This document shows positions 8,355 through 17,121 of a DNA stretch of 64,000 nt, one piece after another. The stretch comes from Streptomyces sp. KL109B (GTDB taxonomy: Bacteria > Actinomycetota > Actinomycetes > Streptomycetales > Streptomycetaceae), in NCBI RefSeq assembly GCF_030766935.1, contig NZ_JASERL010000001.1, positions 372,001 to 436,000 of the forward strand, read 5' to 3'. The translations under genes and the position numbers were made by a program. The number at the start of each line of letters is the position of its first letter. Positions within the stretch are counted from its first letter, which is position 1. The notes beneath the pieces were generated by a model. That model was not told the DNA's origin. It saw only the letters and a list, made by a program, of their open reading frames with translations, and did no database searches.

Positions 8355-8409
8355 AATCAAGCCCCGCCTTTCGTACGAGAGCCGGCGGGGTCCGGGGCAG
8401 AGCCCCGCG
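8355..8409 (+). repeat. dispersed intergenic repeat, copy 6 (variant core)
   Basis: Keeps both ends of the family (AATCAAGCCCC and GGGTCCGGGGCAGAGCCCCG), but the usual GGCGATTGAGGCGC core is replaced by CTTTCGTACGAGAGCCGG. The same alternative core occurs in inverse orientation at 47695-47746. It separates the convergent MFS and AraC genes. Confidence 0.8.
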
Positions 8410-8412
8410 ACC

Positions 8413-9240
8413 TCAACCACACCCACCCCGCGCGAACCTCCCGGGCGTCACCCCGACCACCCGCTTGAAGCACCGCGTCAAATGCGCCTGGTCATAGAAC
8501 CCACAGGCCCCCGCCACCCCCGCGGGGGCCTGCCCACCGAGCAACAACCCCCGCGCCCGATCCACCCGCCGCGCCATCAGGTACTGATGCGGAGCGATCC
8601 CGTACGCCGCCCCGAACGACCGCACCAGATGCGCCGGATGCGCGTGCAGCAGCCCCGCCGCCTCCTTCAGGTCGACCCCGTCGACCACCCGCGCGTCGAG
8701 CAACTCCCGCAACGCCGCCGCGACCCGCCCGTCCGGCAAGGGCCTACGGACCTCGGCGAGCCCCGGCCGCAACCGTTCACGGAGCCGTTCCCCGACGAAG
8801 GTGAGACGCGCGGCGGCCTCCAGCTCGTCGCCGGGCCGCGCCAGCGCGGCGTGCAACTGCCCGATGCGCCGTCGCAGCAGCGGATCCACCAGGTCGGGAC
8901 CGTCCACGGCGGCCCCGATGAAGGACGCGTCCAGCGGACCGTCGTCCCCCGCCGCGTCCAGGTACAGCACCCGCTTGCGGAAGCCGTCCGGCGTCGCGGA
9001 CTGCCCGTTGTGCGGAACCTGCGGCGGCAGCAGCGAGACGGTGCCCAGCGGGGTGCCGTGCTCGTGCCGCTCCAGGTCGTAGCGGACCGCGCCCTCGTCG
9101 ACGATCAGCAGCGTCCAGGTGTCGTGCACGTGCATCGGGTAGGCGTGCCGCGTGAAGTGGGCGTGGAAGACCTCGGCGACGCCCGGTACGCGGGGCCGCC
9201 ACGCACTGATCTCCTCGCTCGCAGAGCTGCCGCCCACCAT
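8413..9240 (-). CDS. AraC-family transcriptional regulator with N-terminal cupin
   Basis: A 275-residue regulator. Residues about 25-100 form a cupin-like arabinose-binding-type domain (HAYPMHVHDTWTL and LLPPQVPHNG). The C-terminal ~100 residues carry two AraC helix-turn-helix units, with LKEAAGLLHAHPAHLVRSFG and the signature ACGFYDQAHLTRCFKRVVGV. The ATG at 9240 is preferred to a TTG 15 bp upstream. No Shine-Dalgarno is evident, so the mRNA may be leaderless. It is divergent, by 49 bp, from a DUF2000 gene that it probably controls. Confidence 0.87.
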   Translation of the reverse strand: MVGGSSASEEISAWRPRVPGVAEVFHAHFTRHAYPMHVHDTWTLLIVDEGAVRYDLERHEHGTPLGTVSLLPPQVPHNGQSATPDGFRKRVLYLDAAGDDGPLDASFIGAAVDGPDLVDPLLRRRIGQLHAALARPGDELEAAARLTFVGERLRERLRPGLAEVRRPLPDGRVAAALRELLDARVVDGVDLKEAAGLLHAHPAHLVRSFGAAYGIAPHQYLMARRVDRARGLLLGGQAPAGVAGACGFYDQAHLTRCFKRVVGVTPGRFARGGCG

Positions 9241-9289
9241 GCAAAAAACGTACAAGACCGGCCGCCGCCCCGACCGGCAGTCTCACTCC

Positions 9290-9736
9290 ATGAGCACCGA
9301 GACCCCTGCCCCCGCCCCCGCGCCCACCCGCTTCGACACCAAGATCGCCGTCCTGCTCCGCGAGGACCTGGAGACATGGCAGCGCCTCAACGTCACGTCG
9401 TTCCTGGTCAGCGGCCTCGGAACGCAGTCGCCCGAGGTGATCGGCGAACCGTACGAGGACGCCGACGGCACCCCGTACCTGCCGATGTTCCGCCAGCCCG
9501 TGCTGGTCTTCGAGGGCGACAAGGCCCTCCTGAAGACCGCCCACGAACGCGCCCTGCGCCGCGCGCTGCCCCGCGCCGTCTTCACGTCCGACCTGTTCGC
9601 CACCGGCAACGACACCGACAACAGGGCGGCCGTACGCGCCGTCGCCACCGCCGAACTGGACCTGGTGGGCCTCGCGGTGCACGGCCCGCGGAACGCGGTG
9701 GACAAGGTCCTCAAGGGAGCACACATGCACCCGTGA
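9290..9736 (+). CDS. DUF2000 family protein
   Basis: A 148-residue protein resembling the DUF2000 family, which has no firmly assigned function and a fold related to peptidyl-tRNA hydrolase II. Visible conserved stretches are FDTKIAVLLREDLETWQRLN, LPMFRQPVLVFEGD and the terminal LVGLAVHGPRNAVDKVLKG. A proline/alanine-rich leader precedes the domain. The ATG at 9290 is the natural start. The divergent AraC gene 49 bp away suggests inducible expression. The catalytic role is unknown. Three tandem 9-bp repeats (GACCGGCCC) lie directly after the stop. Confidence 0.75.
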   Translation: MSTETPAPAPAPTRFDTKIAVLLREDLETWQRLNVTSFLVSGLGTQSPEVIGEPYEDADGTPYLPMFRQPVLVFEGDKALLKTAHERALRRALPRAVFTSDLFATGNDTDNRAAVRAVATAELDLVGLAVHGPRNAVDKVLKGAHMHP

Positions 9737-9842
9737 CCGGCCCGACCGGCCCGACCGGCCTGTCCGACGGCGGGATTGGCCCACCGGCCACCCCCACAAG
9801 TTGCCTATCCGCACCGGACCATTCGTCCATACCTTGTGGCGC

Positions 9843-11099
9843 ATGCCGCCCCGCTCGCGCACCCACACCCGTACAGACACCCGTACCCGTACAAACACCC
9901 GTACCCTCGCCGCCGCACAGCTCGCCAACTCCCTTGGCGACGGCGCCTTTTACACCACCTCAGCCCTCTACTTCACCCGTGTCGTCGGCCTCTCGCCCAC
10001 CCAGGTGGGCCTCGCCCTCACGGTGGCGTGGGCGGTCGGCGCCGTGGCGGGGGTGCCGCTGGGGGCGCTCGCCGACCGGCGCGGACCGCGCGGCGCGGCC
10101 GTGCTGCTGGCCCTGGCCACCGCGGCGGCCGTGCTGTCGTTCCTGGTCATCCGCTCGTACGGGGTGTTCCTGCTCGCGGTCGTCGGCTACGCGGTCGCGC
10201 AGTGCGGGCTCGCCGCGGCCCGGCAGGCGCTGCTCGCGGGGCTCGTGGCACCGGGGGAGCGGACCGGCGTCCTGGCGCGGCTGCAGTCGACGCTCAACGC
10301 GGGGCTCGCCGCCGGCGCGGGGGTCGGCGGCCTCGCCCTCCAGCACGACACGCACGCCGGGTATCTCGCCGTGTTCGCGCTCGACGGGGCCGGCTTCGTG
10401 GCCTGCGCGCTGATCCTGCTGCGGCTGCCCGCGGTGCCGGCCGCCCCGACGCGGACGGCGAAGGAGCCGCGCCTCGCGGTGCTCCGCGACCGGCCGTACG
10501 CCGTCGTGACCCTGATCAACGCCGTGCTGCTGCTGCGCCTGCCGCTGCTCTCGGTCGCGCTGCCGCTGTGGATCGTGACGCACACGGCAGCGCCCGGCTG
10601 GGTGGTCTCCGCGCTGTTCGTCCTCAACACCCTTGGCGTGATGGCCTTCCAGGTACGCGTGGCACGCGGCGTCACCGGCCTGTCCACCGCCGTCCGGATT
10701 GTGCGCCGCTCCGGCATCGTGATGCTGGCGGCGTGCGTGGTGTTCGCCGCGTCGGCCGCGGGCGGGCTCGGGCCGTGGGGCGCGGCGGCGGTCCTCGTCG
10801 CGGCCTCGGTCCTCCAACTCGTCGGGGAAATGCAGCAGTCGGCGGGCTCGTGGCAGCTCTCCTTCACCCTCGCCCCGCCCCACCGGGTCGGCCAGTACCA
10901 GGGCTTCTTCGGCACGGGCGGCCCCCTGGCCCGCACGGCGGGCCCCCTCCTGATGACCACCCTCCTGATCACCTGGGGCGTCCCCGGCTGGCTGCTCCTC
11001 GGCACGCTCTTCCTCGCGGCAGGCGCGGCCATGGCCCCGGCGACCCGCCACCTCTACCGGCCCGTACCCGCCCAAAAGGCAGGAGCCCCGCTGCCGTAA
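9843..11099 (+). CDS. MFS transporter
   Basis: A 418-residue major facilitator with about 12 membrane helices. The first ~20 residues are a Thr/Arg-rich leader made from short ACCCGTAC DNA repeats. Helix 1 begins AAQLANSLGDGAFYTTSALY. The loop-2/3 motif A is GVPLGALADRRGPRG. C-terminal motifs such as YQGFFGTGGPLARTAGPLL resemble the YajR/MdtH type of efflux carrier. The ATG at 9843 is chosen because upstream codons look non-coding. It is a single gene ending in a hairpin shared with the convergent cold-shock gene. The substrate is unknown. Confidence 0.83.
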   Translation: MPPRSRTHTRTDTRTRTNTRTLAAAQLANSLGDGAFYTTSALYFTRVVGLSPTQVGLALTVAWAVGAVAGVPLGALADRRGPRGAAVLLALATAAAVLSFLVIRSYGVFLLAVVGYAVAQCGLAAARQALLAGLVAPGERTGVLARLQSTLNAGLAAGAGVGGLALQHDTHAGYLAVFALDGAGFVACALILLRLPAVPAAPTRTAKEPRLAVLRDRPYAVVTLINAVLLLRLPLLSVALPLWIVTHTAAPGWVVSALFVLNTLGVMAFQVRVARGVTGLSTAVRIVRRSGIVMLAACVVFAASAAGGLGPWGAAAVLVAASVLQLVGEMQQSAGSWQLSFTLAPPHRVGQYQGFFGTGGPLARTAGPLLMTTLLITWGVPGWLLLGTLFLAAGAAMAPATRHLYRPVPAQKAGAPLP

Positions 11100-11114
11100 A
11101 GGCGCGGGGCTCCT
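11081..11114. terminator. bidirectional terminator hairpin
   Basis: Perfect 11-bp stem (AGGAGCCCCGC / GCGGGGCTCCT) with a 12-nt loop. It overlaps the last codons and stop of the MFS gene and lies 60 bp beyond the cold-shock stop, so it can serve both convergent genes. Confidence 0.7.
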
Positions 11115-11173
11115 TGGGTACTGCACTAGGTTCCGGATCGGGACACGGCAACTACCGTGCGATCACGAAGGAC

Positions 11174-11377
11174 TTAGAGAGCGGTGACGTTCTCCGCCTG
11201 CGGACCCTTGGGGCCCTGCGTGACGTCGAAGGACACTGCCTGGTTCTCCTCGAGGGAGCGGAAGCCGTTCGCGTTGATCGCGGAGTAGTGGACGAAGACG
11301 TCCGGGCCGCCGCCTTCCTGGGCGATGAAGCCAAAGCCCTTTTCAGCGTTGAACCACTTCACGGTTCCGGTAGCCAT
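11174..11377 (-). CDS. cold-shock domain protein (CspA family)
   Basis: A 67-residue OB-fold RNA/DNA-binding protein. RNP1 (KGFGFI) and RNP2 (VFVHYSAI) are intact within [20 protein letters not shown] and [20 protein letters not shown]. The length is standard for a single cold-shock domain. It melts RNA secondary structure and is often abundant in Streptomyces even without cold. The ATG at 11377 follows GGGAGGG. The leader before the start is relatively AT-rich, as is usual for csp genes, and could be structured. It is divergent from mqnA. Confidence 0.95.
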   Translation of the reverse strand: MATGTVKWFNAEKGFGFIAQEGGGPDVFVHYSAINANGFRSLEENQAVSFDVTQGPKGPQAENVTAL

Positions 11378-11562
11378 AAGCCCTCCCATGGGCCAAAGGG
11401 TTGCCCTGCTCCAGAACCTGCAAATGCGCTTGCGAACAACTGCATAAGTCTGAAAATGACGAGAGCCCGCGGTCACATGCTCCGCAGGCTCTGTACTGCA
11501 AGGGAAACCAAACTGCAACTTGCGGCGAGCCTAGCACGCAGGCAGCCGAAAGCGATAGAGGT

Positions 11563-11598
11563 CAAGATCACGTCACCCACAGGTTTGACGTGATCTTG
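11563..11598. promoter_or_regulatory. 13-bp inverted repeat between the csp gene and mqnA
   Basis: Perfect arms CAAGATCACGTCA and TGACGTGATCTTG flank a 10-nt spacer, 70 bp upstream of mqnA and about 185 bp from the divergent csp start. Because both genes point away, a terminator is not needed here. It is either an operator or a leader hairpin. A possible -10 (TAGTCT, 11656-11661) just before the mqnA GTG suggests that transcript could be leaderless. Confidence 0.6.
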
Positions 11599-11658
11599 TT
11601 GGGGGTTGACCGGCGCCGTGCCGGACCCGGATCCTGCACCGTACCGCATGGGGTTTAG

Positions 11659-12555
<897 letters not shown>

Positions 12556-12566
12556 ATTCGCCCTGC

Positions 12567-12602
12567 TATCCGGGTTATTCGGGTTATGCGGGTCATCCGG
12601 TG
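12567..12602 (+). repeat. 9-bp tandem repeat in the mqnA-kinase gap
   Basis: Four degenerate 9-bp units (TATCCGGGT, TATTCGGGT, TATGCGGGT, CATCCGGTG) directly follow the mqnA stop. The 224-bp gap to the kinase gene contains nothing else I can assign, although a kinase promoter is expected there. Confidence 0.6.
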
Positions 12603-12779
12603 CGGGATTTCTGAAGGTCCGATTCGGGAATTCCGCGGCGGTGGGGTGAATTCGGCATGAAATCGCGGTGATTCAGCGGCCGACCGCCGAGATCTCCCGA
12701 TGCGTTCCCGTGCCTTCGCGGGACGGATGCGCGGGGCTACGCTGCTGGTGCGCGCGTGCACATTGGGGGAGGTCCGCAC

Positions 12780-14459
12780 ATGCAGCCGCTTCAAACCGGC
12801 GAACCCGCGACGGTGGGGCCCTATCGGTTGCTCGGCAGGATCGGTTCGGGCGGTATGGGCCGGGTGTATCTGGGCCGCAGCGCCGGGGGGCGCACCGTGG
12901 CCGTGAAGATCGTGCATCCGCACTTCGCGCTCGACGACGAGTTCCGCGCCCGCTTCAAGCGTGAGGTGGAGGCGGCCCGCCGGGTCGGCGGGGCCTGGAC
13001 GGCGCCGGTGCTCGACGCGGACCCGGACGCCGAGGTGCCGTGGGTCGCGACCGGGTACGTCGCCGGGCCCTCGCTCACCCAGGCCGTCGGCGAGGGGGCG
13101 GGACTGCCCGAGCACTCCGTACGGGTCCTGGGGGCCGGCCTCGCCGAGGCGCTCGCGGCCGTGCACGGCCTGGGCCTGGTGCACCGCGACGTAAAGCCGT
13201 CGAACGTACTGCTCACCCTGGACGGGCCGCGGCTCATCGACTTCGGGATCGCCCGCGCCACCGACGGCACCGCCTCCCTCACCTCCACCGGCGTCTCCAT
13301 CGGCTCGCCCGGCTACATGTCGCCCGAGCAGATCCTCGGCAAGGGCGTCACGGGCGCCGCCGACGTCTTCTCGCTCGGCGCGGTCCTGGTGTACGCGGCG
13401 GTGGGGGCGTCCCCGTTCCCCGGCGACTCGTCGGCGGCGCTGCTCTACAAGGTCGTCCACGAGGAACCCGAACTCGGCTCGCTGGCCGGGGAGTTGCGCG
13501 AGGTCGCGGCGGCCTGCCTGGCGAAGGACCCGGCCGCGCGGCCCACGCCGGACGAGGTCGCGCGGCGGCTCGCGCCCCAGGGCGCGGCACGGCTCGTACA
13601 GGCGGGATGGCTGCCGGGGCCGCTGGTCGAGGAGGTCTCGCGGGGCGCGGTGCGGCTCCTGGACCTGGAGAGCGCCCTGGAGCCCGGGGGTGGGACCGGC
13701 GGCGTACCGGACTCGGGGCCGATGGACTTCAGCAGCCCGGCCGTGGCGGGGAGTTCGGCCCCGGCCGGGGTCTTCGGGCCGCCGGATCCCGCGTACGAGG
13801 CCGTGCCCCACCCTCGTGACGTGCCGCCCCACCCCCGTACGGAGACCTCCCACCCCAGGCCCCCCGAGGCGGCGCCCAAGGAGGACGCCGTGCCGGGGCG
13901 GCTCTCGGTGTCCGTGGCGGCGACCTCGACCCGGGACACCGGGAACGGGCGGGGCCGCAGGGTCAGTTGCTCGGTGGCGCTCGCCGTCGTGGGTTGCCTC
14001 GCGGCGGTGACCGTCGGCGGGGTCTTCGTGTTCAACCTGATGGAGGGCGGCGGCGGGGGCACCGCGAGCGGGGCGAGGCCCTCCGCGTCCGCCGCGTCCA
14101 AGGCGCCGGCCGTGCCGGAGTTCTACGTAGGGACCTGGGAGGGGCCCGTGACCCAGGCGGGCTTCGACGGCGGCACCTTCCGCATCGACCTGAAGCAGGC
14201 CGAGGTCGGCAAGCAGGTCGGCAAGGTGCACTCGACGGACCAGATCGGCGTCCTGCGGTGCGTCGACGTACTGACCCTGAAGTCCGCCAACGGCAAGGAG
14301 CTGGTGGCGGCGGGCAAGGCCGCGCCGGACAACCCCGGCCTCTGCGCGAAGGGCGCGCACACCGTGCACCTCACCAGGGACGGCACGGGGCTGAAGTACA
14401 CGTCCGAGTACCCGGACGCGGGCAACCCCGAGGCGACGCTCAAGCGGGTGGGGCGGTAG
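12780..14459 (+). CDS. membrane Ser/Thr protein kinase with extracellular sensor-like domain
   Basis: A 559-residue Hanks-type kinase. The kinase domain spans about residues 14-268 with G-loop GRIGSGGMGRVY, Lys43 in VAVKIV, LVHRDVKPSNVLL (Asp137) and IDFGIA (Asp154); the activation segment ends GSPGYMSPEQ. A proline-rich juxtamembrane linker (about 300-390) precedes one membrane helix (about 396-420). A ~120-residue extracellular domain (from FYVGTWEGPV) lacks PASTA repeats and has two cysteines that could form a disulphide. The ATG at 12780 follows GGGGAGG. The prepilin-peptidase gene starts 3 bp after its stop, so the two are probably cotranscribed. The ligand and targets are unknown. Confidence 0.9.
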   Translation: MQPLQTGEPATVGPYRLLGRIGSGGMGRVYLGRSAGGRTVAVKIVHPHFALDDEFRARFKREVEAARRVGGAWTAPVLDADPDAEVPWVATGYVAGPSLTQAVGEGAGLPEHSVRVLGAGLAEALAAVHGLGLVHRDVKPSNVLLTLDGPRLIDFGIARATDGTASLTSTGVSIGSPGYMSPEQILGKGVTGAADVFSLGAVLVYAAVGASPFPGDSSAALLYKVVHEEPELGSLAGELREVAAACLAKDPAARPTPDEVARRLAPQGAARLVQAGWLPGPLVEEVSRGAVRLLDLESALEPGGGTGGVPDSGPMDFSSPAVAGSSAPAGVFGPPDPAYEAVPHPRDVPPHPRTETSHPRPPEAAPKEDAVPGRLSVSVAATSTRDTGNGRGRRVSCSVALAVVGCLAAVTVGGVFVFNLMEGGGGGTASGARPSASAASKAPAVPEFYVGTWEGPVTQAGFDGGTFRIDLKQAEVGKQVGKVHSTDQIGVLRCVDVLTLKSANGKELVAAGKAAPDNPGLCAKGAHTVHLTRDGTGLKYTSEYPDAGNPEATLKRVGR

Positions 14460-14462
14460 GGC

Positions 14463-15143
14463 GTGGGCGTCGAGGTCGTGGTCGTGCTCGCCGCGCTGTG
14501 GGGCGCCGCCGTGGGTGTGGTCCTGCCCCGGGCCGCGTACCGGCTCTCCGTCGAACCGGGGGAGCCGTGGCGGTCGGCCCGCGGCTGGCTGGGTCCGCGG
14601 CCGGGGCCGCGCGCCGCCACCCTCGCCACCGGCACCGCCCTCGGCTGCGCGCTGCTCGCCGCCGCCACCGGCACCCGCCCCGAACTCGCCGCGTGGCTGC
14701 TGCTCGCGCCGCTCTGCGCGCTCCTGGCCACCGTCGACTTCGCGGTGCACCGGCTGCCGGACGTGCTCACGCTGCCGCTCGCCGCGCTCGCCCTGCTCGC
14801 GCTCGGCGGGGCGGCGCTGCTGCCGGAGGCGGGCGGGGTGTGGACCGGGGCGCTGTGGGGAGCGCTCGGCCTGGGAGGCGGGTACCTGCTCCTGCTCCTC
14901 GCCTACCCGAAGGGGATGGGCTTCGGGGACGTGAAGCTGGCGGTGGGGCTCGGGGCGGCGCTCGGCTGGTACGGGTGGGGTGCGCTGTTCCTGGGGGCGT
15001 TCGCGGGGGTGCTGTTCAACGGCCTGTACGCGCTGGCGCTCGTGGTCACGCGGCGGGCGGGGCGGCGGACCGAGATCCCGTTCGGGCCCTTCATGATCCT
15101 GGGCGCGCTCGCGGGGGTTCTGCTGGGCGCCCTGGGGGCCTGA
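14463..15143 (+). CDS. prepilin peptidase (A24 family), short form
   Basis: A 226-residue multi-pass membrane aspartyl protease of the type IV prepilin peptidase family, which removes leader peptides from pilin-like precursors. The two catalytic aspartates are recognisable: Asp92 in ATVDFAVHRLPDVLTL and Asp156 in the GFGDVKL motif. The N-terminal cysteine-rich N-methyltransferase domain of classical PilD is absent, which is normal for short actinobacterial forms. The GTG start lies 3 bp after the kinase stop, indicating translational coupling. No pilin or secretion ATPase genes are in this window, so its substrates must be encoded elsewhere. Confidence 0.88.
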   Translation: MGVEVVVVLAALWGAAVGVVLPRAAYRLSVEPGEPWRSARGWLGPRPGPRAATLATGTALGCALLAAATGTRPELAAWLLLAPLCALLATVDFAVHRLPDVLTLPLAALALLALGGAALLPEAGGVWTGALWGALGLGGGYLLLLLAYPKGMGFGDVKLAVGLGAALGWYGWGALFLGAFAGVLFNGLYALALVVTRRAGRRTEIPFGPFMILGALAGVLLGALGA

Positions 15144-15151
15144 CGTACGCT

Positions 15152-15195
15152 GAGATTCCAGCTCAGACTCGTCGAGATTCCAGCTCGGACTCGTC
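15152..15195 (+). repeat. two 22-bp tandem repeats upstream of mqnC
   Basis: Consecutive copies (15152-15173 and 15174-15195) of GAGATTCCAGCTCRGACTCG plus TC, differing at one base, lie 27-70 bp upstream of the mqnC start. A third truncated motif (AGAATCC) follows. Both lie in the expected promoter or leader of mqnC. Confidence 0.75.
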
Positions 15196-15221
15196 AGAAT
15201 CCTCCGAAAGGGGCTCGCCCG

Positions 15222-16430
15222 GTGACCGAGAAGGCCGCGCTGCCGTCCATGATGGCCATCCTCGACCGCGCCGCCGCCGGTGGGCGCATCACCCCCGAGG
15301 AAGCCGTCACCCTGTACCGCGACGCCCCGCTGCACGCGCTCGGCGCCGCCGCCGACGCGATCCGCCGCCGCAAGTACGCGGGCATCGAGCACATCGCGAC
15401 GTACATCATCGAGCGGAACATCAACTACACGAACGTGTGCGTCACGGCGTGCAAGTTCTGCGCCTTCTACGCGGCCCCCAAGGACACCAAGAAGGGCTGG
15501 ACCCGCGACCTCGACGACATCCTGCGGCGCTGCCAGGAGACCGTCGAGCTGGGCGGCACGCAGATCATGTTCCAGGGCGGGCACCACCCGGACTACGGCG
15601 TCGAGTACTACGAGAAGCACTTCAGCGCCATCAAGAAGGAGTTCCCGCAGCTCGTCATCCACAGCCTGGGGGCCTCGGAGATCGAGCACATGGCGCGCAT
15701 CTCCAAGGTGAGCGTGGAGGAGGCGATCCAGCGGATCCACACCGCAGGGCTCGACTCCTTCGCGGGCGCCGGCGCGGAGCTCCTGCCGGAGCGGCCCCGC
15801 AAGGCGATCGCCCCGCTCAAGGAGTCCGGCGAGCGCTGGCTGGAGATCATGGAGGCGGCGCACGGCCTGGGCGTCGAGTCCACGTCCACGATGCTGATGG
15901 GCACCGGCGAGACCAACGCCGAGCGCATCGAGCACCTGCGCATGATCCGCGACGTACAGGACCGCACGGGCGGCTTCCGCGCGTTCATCCCGTACACGTA
16001 CCAGCCGGAGAACAACCACCTGAAGGGCCGCACGCAGGCGACGCTCTTCGAGTACCTGCGGATGATCGCGATCGCCCGGATCTTCCTGGACAACGTCCAG
16101 CACATCCAGGGCTCCTGGCTGACGACGGGCAAGGAAGTCGGCCAGCTGTCCCTCCATTACGGCGCCGACGACCTCGGCTCGATCATGCTGGAGGAGAACG
16201 TCGTCTCGTCGGCCGGCGCCAAGCACCGCTCGAACCGCATGGAGATCATCGAGCTGATCCGGAAGGCCGGCCGCGTCCCCGCGCAGCGCGCCACGACGTA
16301 CGAGCACCTGGTCGTGCACGACGACCCGGCCAACGACCCGGTCGACGACCGCGTCACCTCGCACATCTCGTCGACGGCGATCGAGGGCGGGACGGCGCAT
16401 CCCGAACTGAAGCTCGTCTCCACCAACTGA
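15222..16430 (+). CDS. mqnC: cyclic dehypoxanthinyl futalosine synthase MqnC
   Basis: A 402-residue radical SAM enzyme that cyclises dehypoxanthine futalosine to the spiro cyclic intermediate in menaquinone biosynthesis. The [4Fe-4S]/SAM motif CVTACKFC supplies Cys73, Cys77 and Cys80. Further hallmarks are NINYTNVC, GGTQIMFQGGHHPDYGVEYY, SFAGAGAELL and FIPYTYQPENNHL. The length is normal. The GTG start follows AAAGGGG. A degenerate amidohydrolase-like gene starts 8 bp downstream and menG is 0.7 kb further on, so this is a menaquinone sub-cluster. Confidence 0.95.
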   Translation: MTEKAALPSMMAILDRAAAGGRITPEEAVTLYRDAPLHALGAAADAIRRRKYAGIEHIATYIIERNINYTNVCVTACKFCAFYAAPKDTKKGWTRDLDDILRRCQETVELGGTQIMFQGGHHPDYGVEYYEKHFSAIKKEFPQLVIHSLGASEIEHMARISKVSVEEAIQRIHTAGLDSFAGAGAELLPERPRKAIAPLKESGERWLEIMEAAHGLGVESTSTMLMGTGETNAERIEHLRMIRDVQDRTGGFRAFIPYTYQPENNHLKGRTQATLFEYLRMIAIARIFLDNVQHIQGSWLTTGKEVGQLSLHYGADDLGSIMLEENVVSSAGAKHRSNRMEIIELIRKAGRVPAQRATTYEHLVVHDDPANDPVDDRVTSHISSTAIEGGTAHPELKLVSTN

Positions 16431-16437
16431 GCGCGCC

Positions 16438-17031
16438 TTGCCGACACTTCACGTCGACGGTGACGACTTCGCCGTGCTCGTCGAGGGCGACACCGTCAAG
16501 GCGCTCGGACCGTACGAGGAACTGGCCGCGGCCCACCCTTCCGCGCGGGTGCGGCGCTGGCCCGGCATCCTGACGCCGGGGCTCCTCAACCCGTACGGTC
16601 CCGAGATCCTGGAGCACACGTACCACCCGGACCCGCGTGAGGCGGACACCTACGGCACCGCGCCGATCGGCGGCGAACGGGCCCGCGAGATCTTCCGCGC
16701 GGACCCGTCCCGCCTTGGCGCGAGCGCGCGGCGGGGTGTGCAGCGGCTGTTCGCGCACGGGACGGTGGCGCTGGCGGGGGAGCTCCGCTCCAAGGCGGTC
16801 CTTGAGGTGGCGCGGCGGTCCGGGCTCGCGTTCGGCGCGCGGCCGGAGCGGCTGCCGGGGCCGGTCTCCCTCTCCCCGAAGCCCCTGGTGCTGTTGCCGG
16901 GGCTGGTGGTGGGCGGGCCTGCGCGCTTCGCGGTCTTCGACGTGACGGACCGCGCGGAGCTGGTGCGGCGGGGCGCGTCGACGTGTGTGGCGACGGCGGT
17001 GGCGGGACGCTTGGTGTACCGGGGGCGCTGA
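16438..17031 (+). CDS. imidazolonepropionase-like small protein of unknown function
   Basis: A 197-residue protein resembling only the outer beta-sandwich part of amidohydrolases such as imidazolonepropionase. The N-terminus (LHVDGDDFAVLVEGDTVKAL) and the C-terminus (FAVFDVTDRAELVRRGAS, then CVATAVAGRLVYRGR) form that composite domain. At the place of the usual metal-binding PGLID-HxH motif it reads TPGLLNPYGPEILEHTYHP, so the metal site looks lost. It starts at a TTG 8 bp after mqnC and lies between mqnC and menG. A role linked to menaquinone formation is suggested by position only. It may be a binding or structural protein rather than a hydrolase. Confidence 0.72.
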   Translation: MPTLHVDGDDFAVLVEGDTVKALGPYEELAAAHPSARVRRWPGILTPGLLNPYGPEILEHTYHPDPREADTYGTAPIGGERAREIFRADPSRLGASARRGVQRLFAHGTVALAGELRSKAVLEVARRSGLAFGARPERLPGPVSLSPKPLVLLPGLVVGGPARFAVFDVTDRAELVRRGASTCVATAVAGRLVYRGR

Positions 17032-17035
17032 CCAC

Positions 17036-17087
17036 AATCAAGCCCCGCCGGCGTTTGAGGCGCGGGGTCCGGGGCGGAGCCCCGAGG
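17036..17087 (+). repeat. dispersed intergenic repeat, copy 7
   Basis: Full copy (AATCAAGCCCCGCCGGCGTT through GCGGAGCCCCGAGGC) between the amidohydrolase-like gene and menG, ending 34 bp before the menG start. Confidence 0.85.
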
Positions 17088-17121
17088 CCGCAACCCCGGG
17101 CTCGGGTGCCAGAATGACCCC

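Noticed and set aside
11563..11598. Inverted repeat as an ordinary terminator
   Set aside because: Both flanking genes are transcribed away from it and no T-rich tail follows, so it is listed as regulatory instead.
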